From Tridacna crocea (lineage: Eukaryota; Mollusca; Bivalvia; Cardiida; Cardiidae), in assembly GCA_943736015.1 (NCBI GenBank), contig OX031061.1, positions 64,672,192-64,736,191 of the forward strand: DNA of 64,000 nt. Reading direction: 5' to 3'. Made by a program: the position numbers and the translations under genes. Of the stretch, positions 10,801-19,341 are shown one piece after another. The first letter of the stretch is position 1. Each line of letters opens with the position of its first letter. Under the pieces are notes generated by a model, which had not been told where the DNA came from, made no database searches, and saw nothing but the letters and a program-made list of their open reading frames with translations.

Positions 10801-13800
10801 AATGTTTTCTTCCCTTTTAACTCATAACAAACGACAATATTTCAGGCTTGTCCAAATAGAAAGCATTTGCAGACGACAAAATAAAAGTGACTGAAAATTT
10901 GAAAATTGTTTGGTGAAGGGTAGGAAACATTGAGGGAAAAGGAGAAAAAGCTGGTTACCAGCATTTTCTCCTTTACCCACGTTTTCAAAAGGCTTCTTTC
11001 TCAGGGTCGTCAAAAGTAGGGATTGTGTGTAAATGGGTTAAAGACAACTAATATCATTTTAGTCACATTTAGTACACAATTGTGATCTGAAAAAGTGTCA
11101 AATTTGAAAAAGTTTACCATTTTTTTGTGTGGTGAGACGACAGGTTTGAGAAAATGCTGGTTACCATAATTTTTCCATTTTCCTACATTACTTCCTGTCC
11201 ATTCAAAAAACTATCCATTAAAAAAAAAAAAGCTGACCTTAATTCAGTCATATTTGTTGTCCGCAAAAATGCACTGAATTCGGACAAGTGTACAATTTTG
11301 TCGTTCAGGTAGGAGTTAACTTTTCAGGTACAATAAACAACGAATAATTAGTCTGCCCATGTTTATAAGTAGGATAAATAAGCTAAGGGGGCTACTTTCA
11401 ACTATTTACATTCCATCATGGCTGCAACTTGGCATAGTTTCACGATAAACATGTGTAAAATTTTAGATAAAAAATCATTTGACAGGGACTGGATGGAAAT
11501 TAACCCTTTACAAGACAATGACGACTTTTAACAACCCTGAGAAAGAAGCCGCTTGAAGCATTGTTGAAAAAGGGGAAAATGCTGGTGACGAACATTTTCT
11601 CCTTCTCCCACAAAGTTTTCTACCCTATCAAAGCAAAACTGCACCATTTGAGCCACTTTCAAGTTGTCGTCTGCAAATGTTTTCAATTTAGAAAGGTCTA
11701 AATTGTTGCCAGCTTTCAATGTGGAAAGATCTAAAATGTAACCAGCATTTTCTCCTTTTCCCGCAATACTTTCTACTTCATTAAAGGTAAGTTTCATATT
11801 TACTTTTGACGACCCTGAGAAAGACGCCTATAGAAGACATTGTGGGAGAAGGAGAAAATGCTGGTAACCAGCATGGTAACCAGCATTTTCTCCTTTTCCC
11901 ACAAAGTTTTCAGCCTTCACAAAACAAATTTCAAATTTTCAGTCACTTTTATTTTATCGTCTGCTAATGCTTTCGATTTGGACAAGCCTAAAATAATTGC
12001 CATTTGGTAATGAGTTAAGCCACACTGAAATTATCCTCTGCTAATGCTTTGAATATGAATGCGTCTAAAATTTTGTTGTGTGGTAAAAAATCTAACCCCA
12101 ACACAAAAACAATTTCGACTAGTTTCAATTGAGACCATTTTTAGACAACAAAAAAAAAAATGGTACTAAAAAAACGGAAAAATACTAATTATGGTATGGT
12201 AGGTAACATGGCAAAAAAGGAGAAAATGCTGGTAACCAGCATTTTCTCCTTTTCCTACCATGTTTTCGAAAGGCTTCTTTCACAAGTTCGTTAAAAGACA
12301 GGATTGTGTGGTAAAGAGTTAAACAGTTAATACTCAACAGGGTTCCATTCTACAGCAAGCAGTTTAAGATTTTAGAGCATGGATAATTAGGAAAGCAGAT
12401 CTTGACTGAGCTATATACCTATGAGTAATGCTTCACCAGACGACAAAAATATTACACCTTTCCCAATCTGAAAGCAATTACCGACAACATTTACACAAAT
12501 AATGAGATTTGTATTTGAACATGGTAACAAAAATCATTGTGGGACATGGAGAAAACGTTGGTTATTAGCATTTTCTCCTTTTTCCACAGTGTTTTCAATG
12601 GCTTTACGCCTCAGGATTTCTTGTTAACTCTTTACCAAGCAACAAAATATCAGACTTGTCCAAACTGAAAGCATTCGCAGACAACAAAGTAATTTTGACT
12701 CAAAAGTTGAAACTTGACTTTAGAAGGGTACAAAGACATTGTGGGAAAAGGAGAAAATGCTGTTTACCAGCATTTTCTCCTTTTCCCACTATGTTTTCTG
12801 AAGGCTTCTTCCTCCACATTGTTTGGTAAAGGGTTAAAGGGGGTTACCTCTACATAACAGACAATGCTGTACAAATTCACAGCTGTTTTCAACCAGCAGA
12901 AATACTGCGGGTCTGTTTCACATATTATACACCTATACACCGTAGCAGACTATTAACTCCTAACTCTTTAATACGGGAAAAAAACTTTGGACTCGTCCAA
13001 ATTAACCCATTACCACACAATGCCTACTTTTGATGCCCCTGAGAAAGAAGCCTTTTGAAAACACTGTGGGAAAAGGAGAAAATGCTGGTAACCAGCATTT
13101 TCTCCTTTTCCCACAGTGTTTTCTACCCTTCCGAAACCAAATTTCAATTATTTGGTTACATCTACATTGTATTTTGTAATCTGTAATTGCTTTCAATTTG
13201 GACCGATCTAAAAGTTTCTTGTATGGTAAAGAGTTAAAAGCACTCGCAGTCGACACTATAAACGGAACTCCAAAATTGAAACTTGTTTCCAGCAAGGTAA
13301 AAAAAATACAGTGGAAAAAGGAGAAAATGCTGGTTGCCAGCATTTTTCTCCTTTACCAACAATGTTTTCAAAAGCCTTGTGTGGTAATGGGCTAAAATCT
13401 GAACTCTTTACCACAAATTTGAGCTATTCAAATTGAAAGCATGAATTTTGCTGATGACAAAATTAAAATGTAATTCAAAAACTGAAACTTGATTTGGCAA
13501 GGGTAGGAAAAAAAATTGTTTGAAAAGGAGAAAATGCTGGTTTTCTGTCTTTTCTCCTTTTCAAACACTGTTTTCAAAATACATCCTTTCAAGGGTCACT
13601 AAATCTCAAATCTTGTTAACCCATTACCACACGAGAAAATTTTGGACTGGTCCAAATTGAAAGCATTTGCAGAAAACAAAATAAAGGTGACTGAAAAATT
13701 GAAATTTGTTCTGCGAAGGGTAGAAAACACTGTGGGAAAAGGAGAAAATGCTGGTTACCAGCATTTTCTCCTTTTCCCCAGGGTTTTCAAAAGGCTTCTT

Positions 13801-16800
13801 TCTCAGGGGCGTCAAAAATAGGGATTGTGTGGTAATGGGTTAATATGATGATTTCTGACTTTGATACCTTGATAGGGTAGAAAATATTGTAGGAAAAATA
13901 TTGTGAGAACAAGAGCTTCGCAAAGCGGCACATATACGCCCGAAGGAGCTTGTCAGTGAAATGAGTTGAAATGACAGAAGGGCCATGAATAAAGAGTAGT
14001 TAATCTCCATGATATGTGAAAAATAATAAAGGGCAATAGCTAAAAAAAGAAGGGTGGCACAGTTACAAATTTTGTGAATTGCTGTTCTCCACAAGGTGTT
14101 CTATCAGTTTTGAAAGGTTCAAGATCATAGCTTTTATATTTTACAAATTATGGCCCAGACGAACATTCAAAGAGAAAACTAACAAAGGGCAATAACTAAA
14201 AAAGAAGGATGGCAGAGTTCTGGTTCTTGTGCAGTGCACTTCTTCATAATGTGTTCTATTAGTCTTTGAAGTTTCAAGATCATAGGTTTTAAAGTTTGGG
14301 AGTTATGGCCTGGACAAAAATTAAAACTGAAAATTAACAAAGGGCAATAACTAAAAAAATAAAATTCGCAGAGTTATGGTTCATGTGCAATGCACTTCTC
14401 CATAATGAGTTCTATCAGTGTATGAAGTTGCAAGTTATTAGCTTTTATAGTTTGGAAGTTATGGCCTGGACAAAAATTCAAACTGTGAACAAAGGGCAAA
14501 TAACTCAAAAAATAAAAGTGGCAGAGTTATGGTTTATGTGTGATGCACTTCTCCACAATGTGTTCTATCAGTGTATGAAGTTCCAAGTTAATAGCTTTTA
14601 TAGTTTAGAAGTTATGGCCTGGACAAAAATTCAAACTGAAAATTAACAAAGGGCTGTAACTCAAAAAATAACGGTGGCAGAGTTATGGTTCATGTGCACT
14701 GCACTTTTCCATAATGTGTTCTATCAGTGTATGAAGTTGCAAGTTATTAGCTTTTATAGTTTGGAAGTTATGGCCTGGACAAAAATTCAAACTGAAAATT
14801 AACAAAGGACAATAACTCAAAAAATAAAAGTGGCAGAGTTATGTTTCATGTGCACTGCACTTCTCCATAATGTGTTCTATCAGTGTAAGTAGTTTCAATC
14901 TGATACCTTTTATGGTATGGAAGTTATGGCTTGAACAAAAATTCAAAGTGAAAAGTTGGTTATTTTAGAAATCAAGGGCAGATAATTGTGGAACGCAAAC
15001 AGCGATCAAAATTCTAAGACCCAGGTGCACAACTAGACATCATGGAGATTCATTGTGGCAAGTTTCAAATAATTCTGATGAAAACTGTAGGAGGAGTTGC
15101 ACACACAAGAAATTGCTAACGGACGGACGGTCTTACAGGACTGACCTTGTGAGGTCGAATTGCCCTTTATTCAATACACCCAAATAACCCTACAAAGTTA
15201 ACCCCACAAGCTAACCCTAAGGCTAACCCCACAAACCCTAACCCTACAAACCTAACCCTAACCCTAACCCCTAACCTACCAGATGGATGGAAGGAACCCC
15301 ATAGAGACTAAATGAAAATATGACCTCTAACCCCACAATGTCGGGCTCGTAAGGCCGGACAGACAGATAGACGGACGAACGGGGGTATAACATAATACGA
15401 CCCTTCAAGCGTATAAAAAGGAGAAATTGCTGGTTACCAGCATTTTTCTCCATTTCCCTCGATGTTTTCTACATGCTTCTTTCTCAGGTTGTTAAAAGTC
15501 GGGATTGTGTTGTAAAGAGTTAAAAGACAGGAATTTATTATAAACTCAGGATAAAAAATTTTAATTACCAGCATATATTTCATAGAGCTCAACTCTTTAT
15601 AGCACAAACTCAATTTTTAACAGTTGTTGGGAAACAGCTTTTTAATTCATTACCAAAAAACAATATTTTAGGCTTGTCCAAATCGAAAGCATTTGCAGAC
15701 AACAAAATAAAAGTGACAGAAAATTTTAAATTTGTTTGGTGAAGGGTAGAAAACATTGTGGGAAAAGGAGAAAATGCTGGTTACCAGCATTTTCTCTTTT
15801 TCCCAAAATGTTTGCTACAGGCTTCTTTCTAAGGATCGTCAAAATTACCCTCAGACTACTGTAGGGATTGGGTGTTGATGGGTTAAAACAATTTGAGAGA
15901 AGGAGAAAAATGCAGGCAGCCAGTGTTTTCTCCTTGCAGGTACATGTTCACTGTGTTCTTTCGTTTTTTTCCCCCATTTTCTTCTCTATCAAGGGTGATT
16001 ATTACTATTCGAGTCATACATTATTTGTCGTCTACAAAATCATACTTTGGATTCTTTCCAAAAGGTCCTAAATTTTGTTATTTATATCGTGTTTAACATC
16101 ATTTTCAACATTATTTCACTTATTTTACAGCAGCCAGCGCACAGTCCTATTCATGTTTTCCAGAAGTCTCTTTTTTCAACTTACTTCATACAATTTTCTT
16201 TCCAAACCACTAGCTGCTTTCCTACAAAACCATCGTTGAAACAATGGTCAAAGATTTGGGAGGATGAATACTGTCACAATGACTAAATGTCAGGGCTCCC
16301 ACTGTCGATCGCCAGTGGCGCCAAATGCAAAAATATAGAAAAAATGGCACCAAAAGTGAAGCATTGGCGAATGTATTGGCGACAAGTAAATGTAAAAGAA
16401 GCTGTATTACTTTTAAAATACAAATTCTATGTCCCTGCAGCTCAAAACCTTGAAACTATTGGTGAAAAAGAAACATAAGTACGCTTGTACAGCACTATTG
16501 AGCAATGTATTTAGAAGTTTTATCATTGGCCAATAAACTGAAGTATCTAAAGCACTATGTGGCTACCTCAGTTAGCTCCTACTGGCCCCAATTTATTATG
16601 AATTGGCGAATTTGATGGCGCAAAAATTAAAATTTGCAGGGGAAGCCCTGAATGTTATGATGTATCATTAACTTTGGACAGAAATTGCCCTTGCTTCGGA
16701 TCAAATCCATGATCCCCTGTTCTCAGGTCAAGTTTATGGACTGACCTACCCTGGCTGGGCCAAACATTTTGTTGGCTAGTCGTGAGTTAGAAGAGCACTT

Positions 16801-19332
16801 CCTCCGGGATCTTTATAAACAACGGTTAGCATGTACCCTGTACATGTATTGTACATCAAAAACATTGAGGCAGAGACGAGAATAACTTTACACACAGTTT
16901 CTCCAATAGCCATAGCTTGATGATTTGTAGGACAAAATTTCATCACTCTAAGTCAAGGTTGTTTAACTCTTTACCACACGACAAAATTTTAGGCTTGTCC
17001 AAATCAAAAGAATTTGCTGATGACAAAAGTGACTGAAAAATTAAAATTTGTTTTTTGAAGGGTAGAAAACATTGTGGGAAAAGGAGAAAATGCTGTTACC
17101 AGCATTTTCTCCTTGTCCCACAATGTTTTCCAAAGGCTTCTTTCACAGGGTCGTCAAAAGTCGAGATCAAAAGAATTTGCAGATGACAAAAGTGACTGAA
17201 AAATTAAAATTTGTTTTTTGAAGGGTAGAAAACATTGTGGGAAAAGGAGAAAATGCTGTTACCAGCATTTTCTCCTTGTCCCACAATGTTTTCCAAAGGC
17301 TTCTTTCACAGGGTCGTCAAAAGTCGAGATTGTGTGGTAACGGGTAAACTCTTTATCAAATGATAAAATTGAAGCCTAGTCCAAATTTTAGGCATATTGT
17401 AGACAACAAATTATACATGAATCAAAAATGGAAATTTCATTTGGGAAGGGTCGAAAAAGTGGGAAACGGAAAAAGTGCTAGTTACCAGCGTTTTCTCCTT
17501 TTCCCACAATGTTTTCAAAAAGGCATCTTCCTAAAGGTCGTTAAAAGTTAGGATTGTGTGTGGTAGAGGGTTAAGTCAAAAGTCAGGCCCAGCAGAGTGG
17601 CTCAGAGGTTTGCATACCAGACTTATGACCTGGTGAACTTTGTGAGTTTGATACCCAGTTGAGGCAAACTTTCTTACCAGCAATTTTTTGCCTCTCAAAC
17701 CTGAATCATGTAAGAAAAGCAGCCAGTGTCTTGGAAAGAAAGCTGAGTCGGTATTGGTGTGAGAAAGCCAAGAAACACGTCCCTAGGTACACTGATTGTC
17801 CTGATATGACTCGGGCAGCCAGGCTGCTAAAATTATGTTAAAGTTCAATACAGTTAATACATCAATTATGTAGTTTGATTGACTGCATGGGGTTAAACGC
17901 CATTTTCAACATTATTTCAGCTATATCCTGGCGGCCAGTACACCTATCCATGCATTCCTGGACTCTCTTTTACCTGTACTCTCACACTAACGGCATAATT
18001 TTTTAAGCCTTAACTCTTTACCAAACAATATTCCTGGTTTCAACAACCCTTGGAGATAAGTTAAAAATCATTGTGGGAAAAAGAGAAAATGCTGGTAACC
18101 AGCATTTTCTCCTTTTCCCACAATGTTTTCTACTCTTCAAAGTCAGAATTTGTTTTTTAATCATGACCATTTTGTCATCTACAAATGATTTCAATTTGGA
18201 CCAGCCTAAGATTTTGCAGTTTGGTAATGAGTTAAAGGTGGGTATTCAGAATTTTTACATCTCACCAAATTAAACAATATATTTGTCACTGAAATTCATA
18301 TGAAAAAATAACACAAATCATCAATAATTAAGATTCGTAAAATTACAAAAAAAAAATTTTGATGGTATTCCCTTAACCCTTTACCCTATAAGGCATTTCT
18401 ATGGTATCTCTAATTGACCCTAAATAACAGTAAGGGTCACACTGTTTCCTATGTGTATATTAAACCTTTTGATAGTGTAGAAAACATTGTGACAAAAGGT
18501 GAAATTGCTCGTCATGAGCAATTTCAGCTTTTGCCACAATGTTTTCCAAAGGCTCCTACAAGCAATGCATAGAAATGAGTATCTATGGAGTACAGGGTTA
18601 AAAGGCTATGTATCCTCTTAAGGTATTTTTAGATTTCGTGCCAAAAATCAATAAAGCATTTTGGGAATGTCAAGTGACTGGCATGTGACTCATAACACTT
18701 AAATTCCATTACATAACAAACATGTAATAATTATATTCCATAATGTCTTCTTCGGACGCTATGTTTGAAACTTCGTCCGTGTATTCCTGTATGAAAATGA
18801 GCGAATTGACCAACTAAAAATAGAATGTGTCTTCCGTTGATGTAAACCTGGGCCGTGGTAAATTTCTAATTTCTCGTGTCGTTGGATGGGTTTCGACTAC
18901 TGGGGTTTCATGAATGAAAATTAAAAGAATTTGGGGGTATAAGGATGACTTTTTTTGCATTTTTGTGAAATTTTCGTCCCAAAATCTGAAGGGCCACCTT
19001 TAAAGGGAAGATTTCTCCTGCATTCTGCTAAAGTGAACGTTGTCCAAATGATATTATAGTATACATCTTTAAAACTTACCCGGCAGTTTTCTCTCAACCA
19101 GAAAGTCGTTGCTAAAGAACCATTCACAATTATCTAGACTTCCATCTGAGGATAGAGCTCCACCCGAACAAGATAGCCATAGTCCACAATCACAAGTTAA
19201 ACAACTACACAGCAGGTCGCCGGACGGATTTGTGTCGAATTCTATCCAATTTGGCGTTGAAAATGAAACAATGGTGGCTACTGTGGTTATAAGTACACAA
19301 ATTATTGCTGTAATGGCAAGACAAGATGCCAT
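7614..19332 (-). CDS. Claudin/PMP22-like four-pass membrane protein (4 exons, complete)
   Basis: The coding sequence is complement(join(7614..7813, 9710..9853, 10061..10105, 19080..19332)), 642 nt, 213 residues. Seen: four hydrophobic segments at about residues 5-25, 105-129, 140-163 and 183-204, short cytoplasmic ends, and a large first extracellular loop (26-104). That loop carries the family signature C-G-L-W-x-x-C (49-55) followed by further cysteines (C69, C88); the second loop has C175 and C178. The G-W-S-F-W entry to helix 4 also fits the family. All three introns are GT-AG and phase 1. Claudins, PMP22/EMP and related proteins shape septate or tight junctions and membrane contacts; which branch this belongs to cannot be decided by eye. 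The tail is short (MRRKDDYYM). The start is the ATG at 19332; an in-frame GTG three codons upstream is not needed. The first intron holds most of the TTAA elements in the window. Confidence 0.88.
7857..8091 (+). mobile_element. TTAA hairpin MITE copy in claudin-like intron 3
   Basis: Intact core with a small insertion (ACAGTGTATT) in the right stem; both TTAA ends mutated (CTAA, GATA). Confidence 0.85.
8092..8170 (+). mobile_element. Half TTAA MITE remnant
   Basis: P arm and CATTGTTGGGAAAAGG directly abutting the preceding copy; the second arm is missing. Confidence 0.55.
8171..8898. other. Intron 3 sequence of the claudin-like gene with one short palindrome
   Basis: Mostly unassigned AT-rich sequence; at 8755-8820 a GATCAGACTGCAC-type palindrome (GGTCAGACTGCACATAATGT and its inverse). 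Confidence 0.5.
8899..9127 (+). mobile_element. TTAA hairpin MITE copy, CACTGTGGG stem
   Basis: 229 bp, intact, both arms carry the C/G version of the stem. Right TTAA shared with the next copy. Confidence 0.92.
9124..9353 (-). mobile_element. TTAA hairpin MITE copy, chained on the left
   Basis: Opposite orientation to its neighbour, sharing TTAA 9124-9127; the stem has small defects (GGGAAATAGAG). Confidence 0.88.
9354..9709. other. Claudin-like intron 3 sequence, unassigned
   Basis: A-rich stretches, no recognised repeat. Confidence 0.4.
9710..9853 (-). CDS. Claudin-like gene, exon 3
   Basis: Encodes D-W-F-K-A-V-Q, the whole second helix, a cysteine-rich intracellular turn (C128, C129, C131, C134) and the start of helix 3. 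Acceptor is TTTCAG and donor is GTAAGT; phase 1 at both sides. Confidence 0.87.
9905..10030 (+). repeat. Fragment of dispersed repeat H
   Basis: AACATCACTGGTGATGATAA..TATGGCATTATCA and the following ~100 bp match the 5' halves of 41383-41718 and 58123-58445. It lies in claudin-like intron 2. Confidence 0.7.
10061..10105 (-). CDS. Claudin-like gene, exon 2 (45-nt mini-exon)
   Basis: A 45-nt phase-1 exon between a TTTCCAG acceptor and a GTGAGG donor. It adds 15 residues to the end of loop 1, including C88 and I-N-P-P-V-T, directly before the D-W-F-K-A-V lead-in to helix 2. Its length is a multiple of three, so skipping it would keep the frame; it is either constitutive or a cassette exon. Confidence 0.75.
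10106..10489. other. Claudin-like intron 1, unassigned
   Basis: No repeat family, RNA or extra exon recognised. Confidence 0.4.
10490..10718. mobile_element. TTAA hairpin MITE copy, GCTCG-core variant
   Basis: Hairpin tip TTGCTCGTCTCGAGCAA, perfect stem; the right end (AATGAGTACCTATGGAGTAAAGGG) resembles subfamily B. Confidence 0.88.
10715..10820 (+). mobile_element. Short TTAA MITE remnant chained between two copies
   Basis: About 106 bp with TTAA at both edges, each shared with a neighbour; the core is GAAAATGCTGAAAATCAGCATTTTC with a 4-nt loop. Confidence 0.7.
10817..11041 (-). mobile_element. TTAA hairpin MITE copy, chained on the left
   Basis: Intact TTAA ends; the distal stem has lost CAAT (CCCACGTTTTC). 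Confidence 0.88.
11130..11319 (+). mobile_element. Decayed TTAA MITE
   Basis: GAAAATGCTGGTTACC and a recognisable Q end TTTTGTCGTTCAGGTAGGAGTTAA; the left half is largely lost. Confidence 0.55.
11500..11796 (+). mobile_element. TTAA MITE copy, rearranged
   Basis: P end at TTAA 11500-11503, decayed hairpin, Q arm, then a second partial hairpin arm (ACCAGCATTTTCTCC) that looks duplicated. Confidence 0.7.
11797..12018 (+). mobile_element. TTAA MITE copy with expanded hairpin tip
   Basis: The tip reads GGTAACCAGCAT-GGTAACCAGCATTTT: a 12-bp duplication of the apex. Left TTAA lost, right TTAA at 12015-12018. Confidence 0.82.
12020..12095 (+). mobile_element. Q-arm fragment of a TTAA MITE
   Basis: TCTGCTAATGCTTTGAATATG..GTCTAAAATTTTGTTGTGTGG, abutting the previous copy. 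Confidence 0.6.
12105..12322 (-). mobile_element. TTAA hairpin MITE copy, CATGG-stem variant
   Basis: The outer stem reads AACATGG against CCATGTT, differing from the common AACATTG/CAATGTT at both arms. Right TTAA at 12319-12322. Confidence 0.82.
12425..12627 (-). mobile_element. Decayed TTAA MITE, chained on the right
   Basis: Recognisable Q arm and hairpin (GTTGGTTATTAGCATTTTC); its right TTAA is 12624-12627, shared with the next copy. Confidence 0.7.
12624..12837 (-). mobile_element. TTAA hairpin MITE copy, chained on the left
   Basis: Near-intact; a short deletion in the P arm. Confidence 0.88.
12960..13395 (-). mobile_element. Older TTAA MITE interrupted by a younger one
   Basis: Left piece 12960-13001 (TAACTCTTTAATACGGG..GACTCGTCCAAA) and right piece 13238-13395 (AAGCACTCGCAGTCGAC.. 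through the hairpin to GGTAATGGGCTAA) join into one element when 13002-13237 is removed, leaving a single TTAA. Confidence 0.85.
13002..13237 (+). mobile_element. TTAA hairpin MITE nested inside another
   Basis: Intact TTAA at 13002-13005 and 13234-13237, CACTGTGGG stem variant. Confidence 0.92.
13402..13619 (-). mobile_element. TTAA MITE with AAACACTG/TTTGAAAAGG stem variant, chained
   Basis: The stem is TTTGAAAAGGAG against CTCCTTTTCAAA, unlike the common TGGGAAAAGGAG yet still paired. Shares TTAA 13616-13619. Confidence 0.82.
13616..13843 (-). mobile_element. TTAA hairpin MITE copy, chained
   Basis: 228 bp, intact ends; its right TTAA 13840-13843 is also the left end of the split copy that follows. 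Confidence 0.9.
13990..14960 (+). repeat. Tandem array, six ~156-bp monomers
   Basis: The phrase GCAGAGTTATGG and its variants recur at 14057, 14212, 14368, 14521, 14677 and 14833: steps of 155, 156, 153, 156 and 156. Each monomer also carries AACAAAGGGC and a TGCACTTCTCCATAATG block. Confidence 0.9.
15185..15278 (+). repeat. Degenerate telomere-like CCCTAA tract
   Basis: Repeats of CCCTAA, CCCTAC and CCCCACAA, with a short perfect stretch CCTAACCCTAACCCTAACCC at about 15251-15270, lie inside the 3' part of array-bearing element 1. Confidence 0.75.
15590..15641 (+). mobile_element. P-end fragment of a TTAA MITE
   Basis: CAACTCTTTATAGCACAAACTC..AACAGTTGTTGGGAAACAG, truncated by the next copy. 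Confidence 0.5.
15642..15886 (-). mobile_element. TTAA hairpin MITE copy with 17-bp insertion in P arm
   Basis: Intact TTAA ends (15642-15645, 15883-15886); extra TACCCTCAGACTACTGT before AGGGATTG. Confidence 0.88.
15883..16085 (+). mobile_element. Decayed TTAA MITE chained on the left
   Basis: GAAGGAGAAAAATGCAGGCAGCCAGTGTTTTCTCC and a late Q arm (TTTGTCGTCTACAAAATC); no right TTAA. Confidence 0.55.
16080..16180 (-). repeat. SINE tail fragment
   Basis: The inverse of the SINE 3' region (GTGAAATAATGTTGAAAATGATGTTAAACAC). Similar minus-strand tails lie near 17885-17975, 42755-42860 and 44800-44905. Confidence 0.6.
16291..16650. mobile_element. 360-bp element with CAGGGCT..AGCCCTG termini (hAT-like MITE)
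   Basis: Ends CAGGGCTCCC and GGGGAAGCCCTG, flanked by AATGT on both sides (16286-16290, 16651-16655). The interior has repeated TGGCG motifs and no coding capacity. hAT-like is inference from the CAGGG termini; a full 8-bp duplication is not visible. Confidence 0.6.
16651..16962. other. Unassigned spacer
   Basis: No coding or repeat signal recognised. Confidence 0.4.
16963..17347 (-). mobile_element. TTAA MITE with 163-bp internal tandem duplication (two hairpins)
   Basis: The segment starting ATCAAAAGAATTTGC (17003) recurs at 17166 with essentially one difference (GCTGATG/GCAGATG), so one TIR pair encloses two complete hairpins. Confidence 0.88.
17344..17574 (-). mobile_element. TTAA MITE copy, chained on a mutated TTAA
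   Basis: Left junction GTAAAC is shared with the previous copy; right TTAA 17571-17574. Confidence 0.82.
17587..17860 (+). repeat. tRNA-derived SINE
   Basis: The head has GTGGCTCAGAGGTTTGCATA (A-box-like) and GAGTTTGATACCC (B-box-like) 50 bp apart; the body ends GAGAAAGCCAAGAAACAC..GACTCGGGCAGCC. The same body motifs occur at 46550-46709. Confidence 0.72.
18010..18235 (+). mobile_element. TTAA hairpin MITE copy at the edge of repeat C
   Basis: Intact; its right TTAA (18232-18235) overlaps the AAAGGTGGG terminus of repeat C. Confidence 0.9.
18234..19000 (+). repeat. Dispersed repeat C, occupied copy
   Basis: Matches 1741-2100 at both ends (AAAGGTGGGTAT start; CTACTGGGGTTTCATGAATG and GGCCACCTTT end). 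Interrupted by the MITE 18373-18601. Confidence 0.7.
18373..18601 (+). mobile_element. TTAA hairpin MITE, subfamily B
   Basis: TIR TTAACCCTTTACCCTATAAG; one arm GGCATTTCTATGGTATCTC, the other ATGAGTATCTATGGAGTACAGGG. Core AACATTGTGACAAAAGGTG and tip TTGCTCGTCATGAGCAA. 229 bp. Confidence 0.92.
19080..19332 (-). CDS. Claudin-like gene, exon 1
   Basis: Residues 1-84 plus one base. It contains the first membrane helix and the C-G-L-W-x-x-C signature of the first extracellular loop. The donor on the minus strand reads GTAAGT (19079-19074), leaving phase 1. The 5' untranslated part extends above 19332, but its limit is not visible. Confidence 0.88.
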
Positions 19333-19341
19333 TTTGTTCAC

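Larger units (their letters stand above)
13909..15416 (+). mobile_element. Array-bearing mobile element 1 (ACAAGAG type, 156-bp monomers)
   Basis: Starts ACAAGAG, then a small hairpin (GCTT..AAGC), then subterminal CATATACGCCCGAAG (13931-13945), whose inverse recurs imperfectly as CTTCAAGCGTATA at the far end (15403-15415). Inside are six ~156-bp monomers, then ACGG-rich and ACAG-rich stretches and a telomere-like tract. No coding capacity. It resembles the pearl and Helitron-like non-autonomous (HINE/MINE) elements described from bivalves; the family assignment is inference. It has split a TTAA hairpin element (outer limits 13840 and 15523). Confidence 0.7.
13840..15523 (-). mobile_element. 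TTAA MITE split by array-bearing element 1
   Basis: Left half 13840-13908 ends in the first hairpin arm (ATTGTAGGAAAAA); right half 15417-15523 resumes AAAAGGAGAAATTGCTGGTTACC and finishes at TTAA 15520-15523. Confidence 0.8.

Noticed and set aside
16287..16478. 63-residue open frame
   Set aside because: Lies within the CAGGGCT-ended MITE.
793..18601. CRISPR array, suggested by regularly recurring palindromes
   Set aside because: The genome is eukaryotic, spacing is irregular, and each repeat has its own TIRs and TTAA target.
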